Shown piece by piece: positions 19,301 to 27,017 of a stretch of DNA of 38,624 nt. Origin of the DNA: Sergeia podlipaevii (lineage: Eukaryota > Euglenozoa > Kinetoplastea > Trypanosomatida > Trypanosomatidae); NCBI GenBank assembly GCA_030849805.1, contig JASANZ010002042.1, forward strand, positions 1-38,624. The letters run 5' to 3'. The notes under the pieces were generated by a model. It did not search any database and had not been told where the DNA came from. It saw only the letters and a program-made list of their open reading frames with translations. The position numbers and the translations under genes are program-made. Position 1 is the first letter of the stretch, and each line of letters opens with the position of its first letter.

Positions 19301-19491
19301 TGAGTGAGCTGGCTTGGCTGTTGTGATAAAAATCTATCTCCCCCAACTGACCCTGCCGCTCCTGTCGCGGCGCTGCTGTTGCCTTCGTCAAGAACAAACG
19401 AAGGCTCTACGGGCAGCGCGCTCCTGTGTGAAGCAGCTTCACCTCTGCGAAGAAAGTTAGCGCCACCATTAGTTTTGGTTGATTTTTGCAT
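16381..19491 (-). CDS. Condensin complex subunit 2 (CAP-H / Barren kleisin)
   Basis: 1036 residues, clean ATG. CAP-H is the kleisin that bridges the SMC2 and SMC4 heads and holds the HEAT subunits, and so drives mitotic chromosome compaction. The N-terminal kleisin block is clear: KITIKNAWASKEASDLL at 99-115, then FAKAATVVEGCSKVW and SRVDSTYNRSNQMVQRL at 137-169, as in CAP-H (KNAF...AA.TL..S.KIY..RVD). A later conserved block, RFDQGNAQGLLMNNAP and GNIILDVDY, matches the FD...GLLLNN segment. The C-terminus (STLDDLVVRGFAQKVAH) fits the end of the winged-helix domain that binds SMC2 or SMC4. Long acidic and Gly/Asp stretches lie between these blocks, with Ser/Thr and poly-Ala runs. The length is above the usual 700-900 residues because of these linkers. 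Nuclear location is expected. Confidence 0.92.
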   Translation of the reverse strand: MQKSTKTNGGANFLRRGEAASHRSALPVEPSFVLDEGNSSAATGAAGSVGGDRFLSQQPSQLTQLGLTQEQFKRLPRQRPRFHTVQDLDLALNQAIEGKITIKNAWASKEASDLLEGITHTIQSTLEANTADDYSGFAKAATVVEGCSKVWTSRVDSTYNRSNQMVQRLLRNDVGEGADGDGDGSGSGDGSGAGEDSRGGAAGARANKQKARALVRTLAMDETELNLDRKAKTALTQTGVNAQFRAITERFDQGNAQGLLMNNAPMGREGNIILDVDYSVVHREFSAKKAKQMQKLMGTSSTRSSRGSTTAARSKAVKSEYDEDDEDAEEDDDAVAEEHRLEMEEKEEAQRRRSLRIVEYDTAIHTIPTDLPRALPFVEMNSGTTIATSASASAAARASGGSAVDALLVLSHSAMKTELRGEAEAPAAATGSSSNEESGGVAPNNMFAGTYDDQYNDDDGGGGDGGYDDDGYGGESAEMEEESGTARGSGFGASAGLSSTISDAGATAARQLVSGAAEMQSMDTLFLRGGMAQLALEAEDPSSWCPLSELPRNPLANALPHSELSRLRREHHIGANAQQKGLQQSAAAAAPSARVKKERTVVFHLPDEKQLKEASTISFNKAEVDGSALKQSATATKNITSLGREILLGKDVAHAVLSYTQSSFQKEKAEQAGIVLTSDPVPGVSIPRYLPYPVDIASFFQPYCTPLSEWNLLRKSATGQLINSNGSVAAAAAGAGPTHGKQGEGLDGEDTGMSMQDMPVEFFPGGAEVDDGDDGGYDHYDYGTGGGDDDYDTYAAESSLAERQLLTQFERQAAAAAEEQFVAASARASTLRASRGSLTDPLEMAHALQTTEATIPNQVDVVKLRQTMWGALQELMESNPYISTDGVVECRQDPSSQSGQTPPAKMMMKRHARALLEKANRKRARDGDDEDDAEEDADTGAAAKSTGRPRGVEREEEEDEGVNHQGAPPYNELPHLSDVVKAILPAVPTISSTNTLSPAFLFFSILFLANEHNVVLDNVSTLDDLVVRGFAQKVAH

Positions 19492-19609
19492 ATTTTCGTT
19501 TGGTTTGCCCTCCTTTTTTTTGTTTTTTCCCTCCTTTTGCTTCTATTTTTTCTATATATACTCTTCTCCTCTCTTCACTCTTTTTCTATGCTCTGTATGA
19601 GTGAATTCC

Positions 19610-19631
19610 TGTGTGTGTGTGTGTGTGTGTG
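19610..19631. repeat. (TG)11 microsatellite
   Basis: Eleven TG units, CA in sense RNA, inside the predicted condensin 5' UTR. Confidence 0.95.
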
Positions 19632-19662
19632 ATGCACCGTACCGATACGGACGCACTTTTTG

Positions 19663-19717
19663 CTTTTGGTCAATTCGTAAAGATTGAGGGGGAAAAAAGT
19701 AATAGGAAGAAAAATGG
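19663..19717 (-). promoter_or_regulatory. Predicted spliced-leader acceptor of condensin gene
   Basis: The minus strand pyrimidine tract at 19685-19717 is followed by the first AG at 19663-19664, giving a 5' UTR of about 171 bases that is itself rich in A and G. Confidence 0.5.
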
Positions 19718-20342
19718 TTCGTTTATAAAATGATGAAACAAAAATACTTCCAGAAAAAGAGAGAAGCGTGTGACAAGATTCTCATCGTTGTAATGCATAC
19801 ATGTACTACTTTTGTATGAAAACGCCTGATGATGTTTGATGCAGTTCCACAATTTTTTTGTCGTTTGCTTGTTTGTATAAATATAAAGTGCCTGCGAGCG
19901 TGCCTCACATGTACGCAGACACAGATTCGTCCGCACATCTAGTAGCAAGAGTACTAGTAGCTGTTCTTGCAAAATGTAAATTGATTATTGTCGTTGTATG
20001 CCTTTCCTTTCTTTCTCTATAGAAAGAATACATTGAGACACGGCAAATAGTAAAACAAAGATAGCAATAATGAAAGAGAACAGGGGTAATGCCACTATGA
20101 ATCCACAAACACTAAAAAAAGGGGGAAAGGAGAAAAAAAAGAGACGCTGCCACTCGAAGCAACAAAGAGAAGCTTTAAAAAAGCAAACAAAAAAAATATG
20201 CATGTGAGGGTAATGAATAGAAAGCAATCTATCCGCGATCTCTCTCTCTCTCTCACAAGTAAACAAAAAAAAAAGTGAATGAGTGTGCATGTGCGTACGT
20301 CCTTTCTCTCTGTGTGTGTCCTCTCTCTCCCTTTCACGCCTT

Positions 20343-20361
20343 CCCTCTCCCCTCCCCTCCC
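20343..20361 (-). other. G-quadruplex motif in NAD kinase 3' UTR
   Basis: The sense strand carries four runs of three or four G with loops of one, one and three bases, which satisfies the G3+N1-7 rule. It begins about 35 bases after the NAD kinase stop codon, so the RNA as well as the DNA could fold. The surrounding 80 bases of sense strand are also strongly purine (A/G). Confidence 0.7.
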
Positions 20362-20395
20362 TCCTCTCTGCTCCTCACCCCGCCACTCATGCCCC

Positions 20396-23300
20396 TTACA
20401 GCGTTTTTGGGAACTGCACCTGGTATAGCTTGTGCTGTAGGTCGCAGCTGCGTGAGAAGGCTAGCGTCACACACGCCACCCGGCTCGAGCGCACCAACAT
20501 GCGTGTGACGTTGCCCACATCAACGGAATCGACAAAACACCTGCACGGACGCTTGATGCTATCAATGACCTCAAATTCCACCTGATCTTCTTGCTCTAGG
20601 TGCGCCGGCCGCCACTGCGCTGGGGACACCACGTTGCTACCCACCACTTGAATCAGTGGAGCGCCGACAGGAACAGGGGAGGCACCTAACGCCTGAGAGT
20701 AGGCAGTGCTACCAGCCGCGGTGGAAACGAGAACGCCGTCGCCGCGAAGTCGACGGATGCGTTCCTCACCGTTGACCAGAATACGGATGAGTGCAGTCTG
20801 TCCACTGGAGCGCTCCACCCAAGCGTCGTTGAAGGCGAGTTCAGAGAGCAGCACTCGCTCACCCGTCTCTGACTCTTTTTCAGCTTGACAGTACAGCATC
20901 GTAGTGGTGTGCAGCTTGAGAGGAGAAGAGAAGAGCTCCTCGAGAGTACCGCAGTCGTTGAGAAGATACCCAACGTGGCCAGCGTTGACTCCGTAAAAGG
21001 GAATGAAACGCCGCCAGTTCTTTCGAATGCAATGCATCATGTAGCCATCGCCGCCAATGGGCACGATAAGGTCAGGATCCTCGCCATCCAGGCGTTGAAA
21101 CACCCTGAGGCGCTCGTACTGTTCACGGGCGACCATGTTGTTCTTGTCATAGTGTAACTCCAAGCGTGGAATGACTCCCGGAAAGGACATGATCATCGCG
21201 TCCTTCTGCGTCATCAGACGCCGTGTGTTCCCAAAATAAGAAGACGAAGAAGAGGCGATGGAACCACCACCACCACCCGCTGAAGCAGAAGAAGAAGCGG
21301 AACGAAGTCGATGATGATAGTCCATGCCAGACACGTGCCTCAGCGCAGAGGCGCCTGTGGACTTGCGCGAGTCTTGGTACAGCCCATGACTCTCCGCGTA
21401 GCGCTGCACAGAGTCGGTAAGGAGAAGGCTTGGATCTACGACCTGCTCCCACAAGGCGTGCCGCACGTCCGCTCCGGTGCAGCGGGTGATGGGATGCACC
21501 TCAATCATCGGAGCCCCCTCGCCGCCCTGAAGGTCAGCTTCTCCCTCACCAGCTCCACGATCATAAGAAAACATCTTTCCAAGGTTATATGTGTAGGCGT
21601 CTTCGTCGTCGTCGTCCTCCGCTCCTTCATCCCGGAGTGTCACTCCTGTGACAGCAGCCTCATGAAAACGTCCGCTGCCACCACCGCCAGTGGTGTTAGA
21701 AAACAAGTGAGGGGGGTACAGCTCATCAATAAGATCGCGTACATTACGGCTCGCATACACGACCGGCGTTCCAGTTGCTTTCAGCTCCGCACGACCTCCC
21801 ACTCCAGTAGCTGGCTGTGAGGAGCGAGCAGGAGTACTGTCTGGTTTGCTTGTATTCACCGCCCCCGTGGCTGTACTTGGCGATGATGAAGAAGAAGACA
21901 AATGTGGCGCCATTGCCGCCTCGCGAGCGTCCCTCTTCCTCCCTTTGCCCTCGCGTACAGCAAGAAACCCCTCGTCCGTGACCACGACGTCAGCGGCAGG
22001 CCCGCTAGAGCTCAGCACATCCCCAACGCAGTCACCACCGCAGCCCTTCCTAGTGCTGGCGGTATGCTTGCCAACCTCACTCTCAAGCACAGTAGTGGGA
22101 GAAGAAGCAGCGGCGGAAGCCTGAAGCAGCAACAGCACAGAGTCCTCACCTGCCACAGCCGCCGCAGCAGCCGCTGCCTCCGCAAGAGGCGGAGTGCCAA
22201 GCCAAGAACTCCCTGTAGAACAACTATACGCCTTGTTCAGCTCTACTGCGTCATCGCCGCGACCACCCTTGTAGCGCCACCAAGTGCCCTTCACATATTG
22301 ATTCGCGCCGGTAAGCACAACCTCACCGTCCAGCTCAGCAGCCGTCATTGACTGGAGAGGGTGAAGAACAGAAGAAGGAGAGAAGAAAGACAAACTGCCG
22401 TGAACGCCAGCACCCTCCTCACCGCCGCCGCTGCTCTGATGTCTCTGTTCATAGAACGACGTCAGTGGCGCCGCCTCCCTTATCACGCCCGTCTGTTGCG
22501 TCTGCAGCTGCTGCAGCGCAGGGTGATGCGTGGCTCTCTTGCCACTTTCCAGTCGCTTCAAGAAGTCGTTGGTGCGTGTGTAGTAGTTCACTTCTTCTCG
22601 TAGCGTCTTGTCATTTTCGGTAGCGACGGCGCTGTCTCCGCGCATAGAGGCGGCAGCATCAGCAAGCACCACCTTGGGGTCTTGATACTGCCGGGAGTGA
22701 AGGTGTGGGTAGGCCTGAGGAGGCCGTTCCGACACGACCGACACCGCTGCGCCTGCGGCCAGCGCGCTAGGTGGGTAGCTTCGGGTCTGTAGAAACATGA
22801 TAGGGATCTCTGTCTTGATCTCATTGAAGCCACTCCAGTTCTGCATTTCATAGGCGTCGTGCAGCCAGTGTACGAGCACAGCGTTCTTATACCGTCGTGT
22901 GAGTTCGTACACGAAGGGCATCCGCTCGTCTGGGTGCTCGAGTGCGTTGAAGTCAACGTGCGCGTGCGGCACGCCGCGGGTAGAGAGGACCGCCAGCGCC
23001 GCCAAGTGTGTGGACTGTCGCAGACTAACAGGGTAACGTGTGTAGGGAATGAGAATAAGATCATCGAAGGGGGCCAGTTGGCTATCCTCGTGCAGGCTCT
23101 CCGCAAAGGGTTCCATGTAGGAGAACACAGAGGATACAAGGGGTCTTGTGCTGTAGTCTATCCTTGTGACACGCTGAGAGGAGGAGGAGCCGACAGAGTC
23201 CTCTTGTTCACTCCCACTGCTCACTACGGTACTACTATTATGTTTGCTATCACTAGTACTACTACTACTAGTGGCACCGCTAGTGCTACGGTTGTTGCAT

Positions 23301-23464
23301 AACGCGTTTGCGCTGGGGCCCTTAAATTCTATACCAAGCAGCAGTTGAAACAACTGCTGGTGCTGCTGGGTAGGTGGGTCTAGGTGCAGAGGGAAAACTC
23401 CGACACGTGAAAGCGGAGGAACATGGTAGGCACTGCAGCGGCATATCCATGTGCGCCGTAGCAT
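20396..23464 (-). CDS. NAD kinase with long N-terminal extension, bacterial-type catalytic domain
   Basis: 1022 residues, clean ATG. It should phosphorylate NAD to NADP with ATP. The catalytic domain is at the extreme C-terminus (about 760-1022): DLIVPIGGDGYMMH with GGDG at 804-807, FYGVNAGHVGYLL, FNDAWVERSSGQTA with N879-D880 in place of the usual NE, and GDGVLVSTAAGSTAYSQALG at 908-927. The spacing and the stretch SPAQWRPAHLE...IKRPCRCFVD look like the short alphaproteobacterial NAD kinases. The N-terminus MLRRTWICRCSAY resembles a mitochondrial presequence. Residues about 133-216 (DLILIPYTRYPVSLRQSTHL, then GVPHAHVDF) look like a glutaredoxin/thioredoxin fold in which the CPYC site is absent. 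The 500 residues between are Ser/Ala/Gly-rich low complexity. Usual NAD kinases are 250-550 residues. Kinase call strong; targeting and N-terminal fold are inference. Confidence 0.92.
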   Translation of the reverse strand: MLRRTWICRCSAYHVPPLSRVGVFPLHLDPPTQQHQQLFQLLLGIEFKGPSANALCNNRSTSGATSSSSTSDSKHNSSTVVSSGSEQEDSVGSSSSQRVTRIDYSTRPLVSSVFSYMEPFAESLHEDSQLAPFDDLILIPYTRYPVSLRQSTHLAALAVLSTRGVPHAHVDFNALEHPDERMPFVYELTRRYKNAVLVHWLHDAYEMQNWSGFNEIKTEIPIMFLQTRSYPPSALAAGAAVSVVSERPPQAYPHLHSRQYQDPKVVLADAAASMRGDSAVATENDKTLREEVNYYTRTNDFLKRLESGKRATHHPALQQLQTQQTGVIREAAPLTSFYEQRHQSSGGGEEGAGVHGSLSFFSPSSVLHPLQSMTAAELDGEVVLTGANQYVKGTWWRYKGGRGDDAVELNKAYSCSTGSSWLGTPPLAEAAAAAAAVAGEDSVLLLLQASAAASSPTTVLESEVGKHTASTRKGCGGDCVGDVLSSSGPAADVVVTDEGFLAVREGKGRKRDAREAAMAPHLSSSSSSPSTATGAVNTSKPDSTPARSSQPATGVGGRAELKATGTPVVYASRNVRDLIDELYPPHLFSNTTGGGGSGRFHEAAVTGVTLRDEGAEDDDDEDAYTYNLGKMFSYDRGAGEGEADLQGGEGAPMIEVHPITRCTGADVRHALWEQVVDPSLLLTDSVQRYAESHGLYQDSRKSTGASALRHVSGMDYHHRLRSASSSASAGGGGGSIASSSSSYFGNTRRLMTQKDAMIMSFPGVIPRLELHYDKNNMVAREQYERLRVFQRLDGEDPDLIVPIGGDGYMMHCIRKNWRRFIPFYGVNAGHVGYLLNDCGTLEELFSSPLKLHTTTMLYCQAEKESETGERVLLSELAFNDAWVERSSGQTALIRILVNGEERIRRLRGDGVLVSTAAGSTAYSQALGASPVPVGAPLIQVVGSNVVSPAQWRPAHLEQEDQVEFEVIDSIKRPCRCFVDSVDVGNVTRMLVRSSRVACVTLAFSRSCDLQHKLYQVQFPKTL

Positions 23465-23700
23465 CTTCTTACTATTCTCTTTTCTTTTTTCCTTTTTCTC
23501 TCTATTTGAAAAGATAGAGGCACTCCTCCCTTCCTTTTCTGATTTTTTTTGTGCTCACTCGTTGCGTTGGTCGTTTTCCGTCGTTGTTGTTATTGTTGTT
23601 TGTTGGTCTCTCTCTCTTCGGTTTTTTTTTTTTTTGAGATATGCAAGCAAAAGTGTTAGCTAATTCGATGATTCGTATGTACACACGTTTCTCTCCTTTC

Positions 23701-23740
23701 CTTTTGTTGTGTAAAGTAAATAAAAAAAGAAAAAATGAAG
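23701..23740 (-). promoter_or_regulatory. Predicted spliced-leader acceptor of NAD kinase gene
   Basis: The sense-strand T-rich tract at 23713-23740 is followed by the first AG at 23701-23702, giving a 5' UTR of about 236 bases. Confidence 0.5.
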
Positions 23741-24299
23741 TGTATAAAGATGTTTTTGTCTATGCACACACACTCACACACAGACACAGACCTACACAGA
23801 AGCAGCTACGTGTATAAAAATAGTAAGAAAAAAAAAGATGAACGAGCACACCTCCAACCTCTAGAAACAAGGCTACACACAAAAAAAAACGAGTTGCGAA
23901 TAAAGAATAATAAAAAAATCCTTCAAAAAAAAAACGTGTAAGTACTTAAACTAACGTGTGTGAGTGCCGACGTGAGTAGAGCAACCACAAATAGATATCA
24001 CGTGCATACACACCTACACACCTATACGTGTATGTGTTGAAACAAAGAAAAAAAAAAGAAGGGAGAAAAAAAAGATCACAATAAACAATGAAACCGCCAC
24101 TAATATCATGCACGCACGCAATACACGCCGTCGGGGCGACACAAACATAAAAGCGTTCCTCATCATCACTACTACTATTACTTCATTGAATTTTTTTTGT
24201 TTCAAAAAATCAAATCTAAGTAGTATACAGTATGAAAAAAAAGTAGTACAAGTACAATGGAGCATACATGATAGAGAAGGAAAAAAAAAAGAAAGAAGA

Positions 24300-24318
24300 T
24301 GTGACAACCGTTGTCACA
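24300..24318 (-). other. Short hairpin in 3' UTR
   Basis: TGTGACAA and TTGTCACA are perfect reverse complements separated by three bases, giving an 8-bp stem. It lies about 85 bases past the stop of the 546-residue hypothetical on its sense strand. It could be an RNA element or chance. Confidence 0.55.
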
Positions 24319-24401
24319 CATAAAGCAGTACGTGCACAGCAAAATTTTTCTTAAAGAAGTTATCAAACTTCTCGCTCGCTCTTCGTCCTTCTTTTTTTTT
24401 G

Positions 24402-26042
24402 CTACTTCGTTGCTTTTCCCTTCATGCATTCAAACATGAGGCCACCCTCGCATCCACGTTTGTCTATGGGTTCAATCACCAGTTGCGGCTTCTGGCGCGC
24501 CTCCGCCAGCCAGTAGCTAAGAGGATCATCAGGTGCTAAAAAGACAGAGCGGCCGCCGCCGTACATCCCAGCCCCCGCTCGCCTGCCGTACGCATAGTAG
24601 GAATGAAAGCTCCCTGGCTGTACCGCGCTGTTCCCACCCACGTCAGTGCATGTGCTTTTAAAAGTGGCAGTGGTGCCGTTGCCGTCCTGGCCGACCCCAC
24701 CACGTTTAGCATCCATTGGGCAAAGAGGGTCCTCTTCTAGTGTTGGAAACGCCAAGTCCTTGCCACTGCGGAAGAGTTCGCAGCTGTCACCCACCTCATC
24801 TCTCGCATGCCCTCCCTCTTCTTGCTGTTGACGCCGCTGCTGCTCTTCGTTGCCAATATATTCCGTCACGAAGGGGACCAGCGGCACGTGATGACTCTTG
24901 AGCGCGGTGTGGTTGAAAGACTGCCTAATTTCATCCCTCTTCTCGACCTGTCGTTTCTGTCGCGCCGCCGTGGTACGCCTAGAACCGCCGCAACAGCCAG
25001 CCGATGATGCCTCGACCTTCTCCAGCCGCTGTCCAGTGTAACGCGCTCGGCCATCGGCAGGCGACGCCGTCTCCGCGGTGTCGTCTCCGGGAAAAATTGA
25101 AAGGCGTCGTCCCTTCTCCAAAGCAGGGGTCGCCTTCATCCGGTACGTCAGTCGGCTTGGATAAAGCAGCCCCCCCTCAGCAATCCTCCGGTGCTGAACG
25201 TGCCGGTCGTTGGGATCCGGCACGGCGTGAGTAACAATAGCAGCAGACACACTTCCCACAGGTGCCTCTAAAGTTGCCTCCACTCTGGGTGCAGAGGGGA
25301 GCTTGTTAGATGGTAAAAGGCATCTACCACCACCACCATCGCTGATCGGGAGCGGGATGACAATACTACGATCAGTAGCCCTGCGGAGAGAGGAAGAGCG
25401 GCGGTCACTGCGTAGTACACCAGAAGCAGACGCAGAAGTGCCACTGCTGCCACCTGCGTCAACTGGGCTGGCCTCGCCTTGAGGTCCCTTCTCCTCCGTC
25501 TTCTCCTGTTGTAGTTGTAGCTGCTCCTTCCTTTGTTTTGTATGTCGGTAAGATGGTGGCGGTCGAACTGGTGGGGCGGTGCAAACTGTTGAAGAAGGGG
25601 ACGTTGAAGTCACCGACCGCACCACCATCGTGCGCGACGCAGATGCAGAGAAAGAGGCACAAGATAGAGGAGGGGGTACGGCACTGAGCAACGCGGATTC
25701 ATAACACTCCGCTTCTTTGGGCTTTACTCCACGTGCATTCGTCACGCCGGATGCTTGCGAAGAGTTAGAGGCTCCGGTGGCTGTATCCTCTGATGAAGAG
25801 CATACCTCGCACTGAACGGCGATAGCACTCGTTGTGGGTGTTAACGTCGTAACTTCTGATTTAGAAGAAGAAAAAGTAGTAGGACACGTGGACATGGGAG
25901 AGGAACTCACAAGAGTATACGAGGTGCATGCGGAACTACGTGGTGATGAGTTGCCACTAGATGAGGAGAACGAATAGACTAAGGAAGGGGCGTACTTGAC
26001 GCGCTGTGGGGGACGGAGGATGGAAGCAGATGAGGGGTACAT
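24402..26042 (-). CDS. Hypothetical protein, low-complexity, basic
   Basis: 546 residues, clean ATG (MYPSSASILRPP). I do not recognise it. The first half is Ser/Thr/Pro/Ala-rich and looks disordered. Better-structured pieces occur in the second half: LTYRMKATPALEKGRRLSIF, a Lys/Arg-rich stretch TAARQKRQVEKRDEIRQSF, and VPLVPFVTEYIGNEEQQRRQ. The C-terminus is the most protein-like part: DDPLSYWLAEARQKPQLVIE at 505-524 followed by PIDKRGCEGGLMFECMKG. No membrane segment, signal peptide or known catalytic motif. GC-rich coding composition and the long uninterrupted frame on the shared strand, with an acceptor just upstream, support a real gene. The conserved C-terminus suggests a binding peptide or small domain; function unknown. 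Confidence 0.75.
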   Translation of the reverse strand: MYPSSASILRPPQRVKYAPSLVYSFSSSSGNSSPRSSACTSYTLVSSSPMSTCPTTFSSSKSEVTTLTPTTSAIAVQCEVCSSSEDTATGASNSSQASGVTNARGVKPKEAECYESALLSAVPPPLSCASFSASASRTMVVRSVTSTSPSSTVCTAPPVRPPPSYRHTKQRKEQLQLQQEKTEEKGPQGEASPVDAGGSSGTSASASGVLRSDRRSSSLRRATDRSIVIPLPISDGGGGRCLLPSNKLPSAPRVEATLEAPVGSVSAAIVTHAVPDPNDRHVQHRRIAEGGLLYPSRLTYRMKATPALEKGRRLSIFPGDDTAETASPADGRARYTGQRLEKVEASSAGCCGGSRRTTAARQKRQVEKRDEIRQSFNHTALKSHHVPLVPFVTEYIGNEEQQRRQQQEEGGHARDEVGDSCELFRSGKDLAFPTLEEDPLCPMDAKRGGVGQDGNGTTATFKSTCTDVGGNSAVQPGSFHSYYAYGRRAGAGMYGGGRSVFLAPDDPLSYWLAEARQKPQLVIEPIDKRGCEGGLMFECMKGKATK

Positions 26043-27017
26043 GGCGGTCCAGCACCTTTCCCACCTTTTATCAGCCAGTATATGTATAGTTTTCAGTCTT
26101 GTGAGTACGTATGTGTATGTGTATGTGAATGTGTATGTCGCCGTATCAAAACTGGCGAATGGCGACGGTGCGTGAGTGGCTGCTTAAGTTACGTTGTTTT
26201 TATAAAAAAAAAAAGAAGGGGGCAGATAAGCATGCATGCATATGTGTGTGTGCGTGTATAATAACAGCAGCGAAGAACAGCTAACGAAATATAGAATATA
26301 TATAAATCGGAAACAAAAACTGGCAAAGCCAAGTCTGCTTAGAAGGAAATGAGAAAGATGTTCTTCTTTTTGCTAGTAACATCATCCCCTTTTCCCCTCT
26401 TTTTGACCCCTATTACTCCTCTCCGAGATCCATTTAGAAAAAAATGTTTCATCGTTTATTTTTTGGGGGGTATATCTTGAAGACATCACTATTCATATAT
26501 ATGCTAATAGACATTGGGCACAATCTGCCCTTCTCAACCATTGAGAAAGAAACAAACAAACAAAAATACACAACAATGCAGATCGCAAAAGCGAAGAAAT
26601 TCACGTATAGAACTAAAAAAAAAAGCACACAAGTAAGAGATGAACGAGAGAGAGAGAGAAAAGAAAGGAAAAAAAAAACGAAAACGGGCATATAACCCCC
26701 CAAACAAAACAAAATAATAATAGTAATGCTGAGAGAATGGCCGTAACAATAAAAACAGAAAAGAAAAAGCAGCAGGCAACGGCATGTTCACCAGGTAGTG
26801 GTAGATGAGCATGGTATGTGTATGTACAGTAATCTATTTAAAAGAGAAAAAAGGAAGGAGGAGAAAAAAAAAATCTGGCGCACCCACTCATCAACTCACT
26901 ACCAAAAAAAAAAAGTTCCAAAACTCATCCCGTCACTGTCATTCAAAATTTTCGCTTTCATGTGCTCACTCCCTCCATCTCCCCATCTCTCTCTCTCTCT
27001 TTCTCTCTGTCTCTTTC
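26043..27017. other. Spacer between TPR and 546-residue hypothetical genes
   Basis: About 1 kb. It has a TATGTG-type repeat at 26106-26140 within the hypothetical's 5' UTR, a palindromic GCATGCATGC at 26230-26239 and many A runs. No gene seen. Confidence 0.7.
26183..26222 (-). promoter_or_regulatory. Predicted spliced-leader acceptor of 546-residue hypothetical
   Basis: The sense-strand tract at 26199-26222 (C5 then mostly T) is followed by the first AG at 26183-26184, giving a 5' UTR of about 140 bases. Confidence 0.55.

Larger units (their letters stand above)
19492..20395. other. Spacer between NAD kinase and condensin genes
   Basis: 0.9 kb with the condensin 5' UTR and acceptor at the low end, a (TG)11 run at 19610-19631, and the NAD kinase 3' UTR at the high end, which contains a G-quadruplex motif on the sense strand. 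No gene seen. Confidence 0.7.
23465..24401. other. Spacer between hypothetical (24402-26042) and NAD kinase genes
   Basis: 0.94 kb, AT-rich with A runs. It contains the NAD kinase acceptor and, near the high end, a short perfect inverted repeat at 24300-24318 in the 3' UTR of the upstream gene. No gene seen. Confidence 0.7.
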
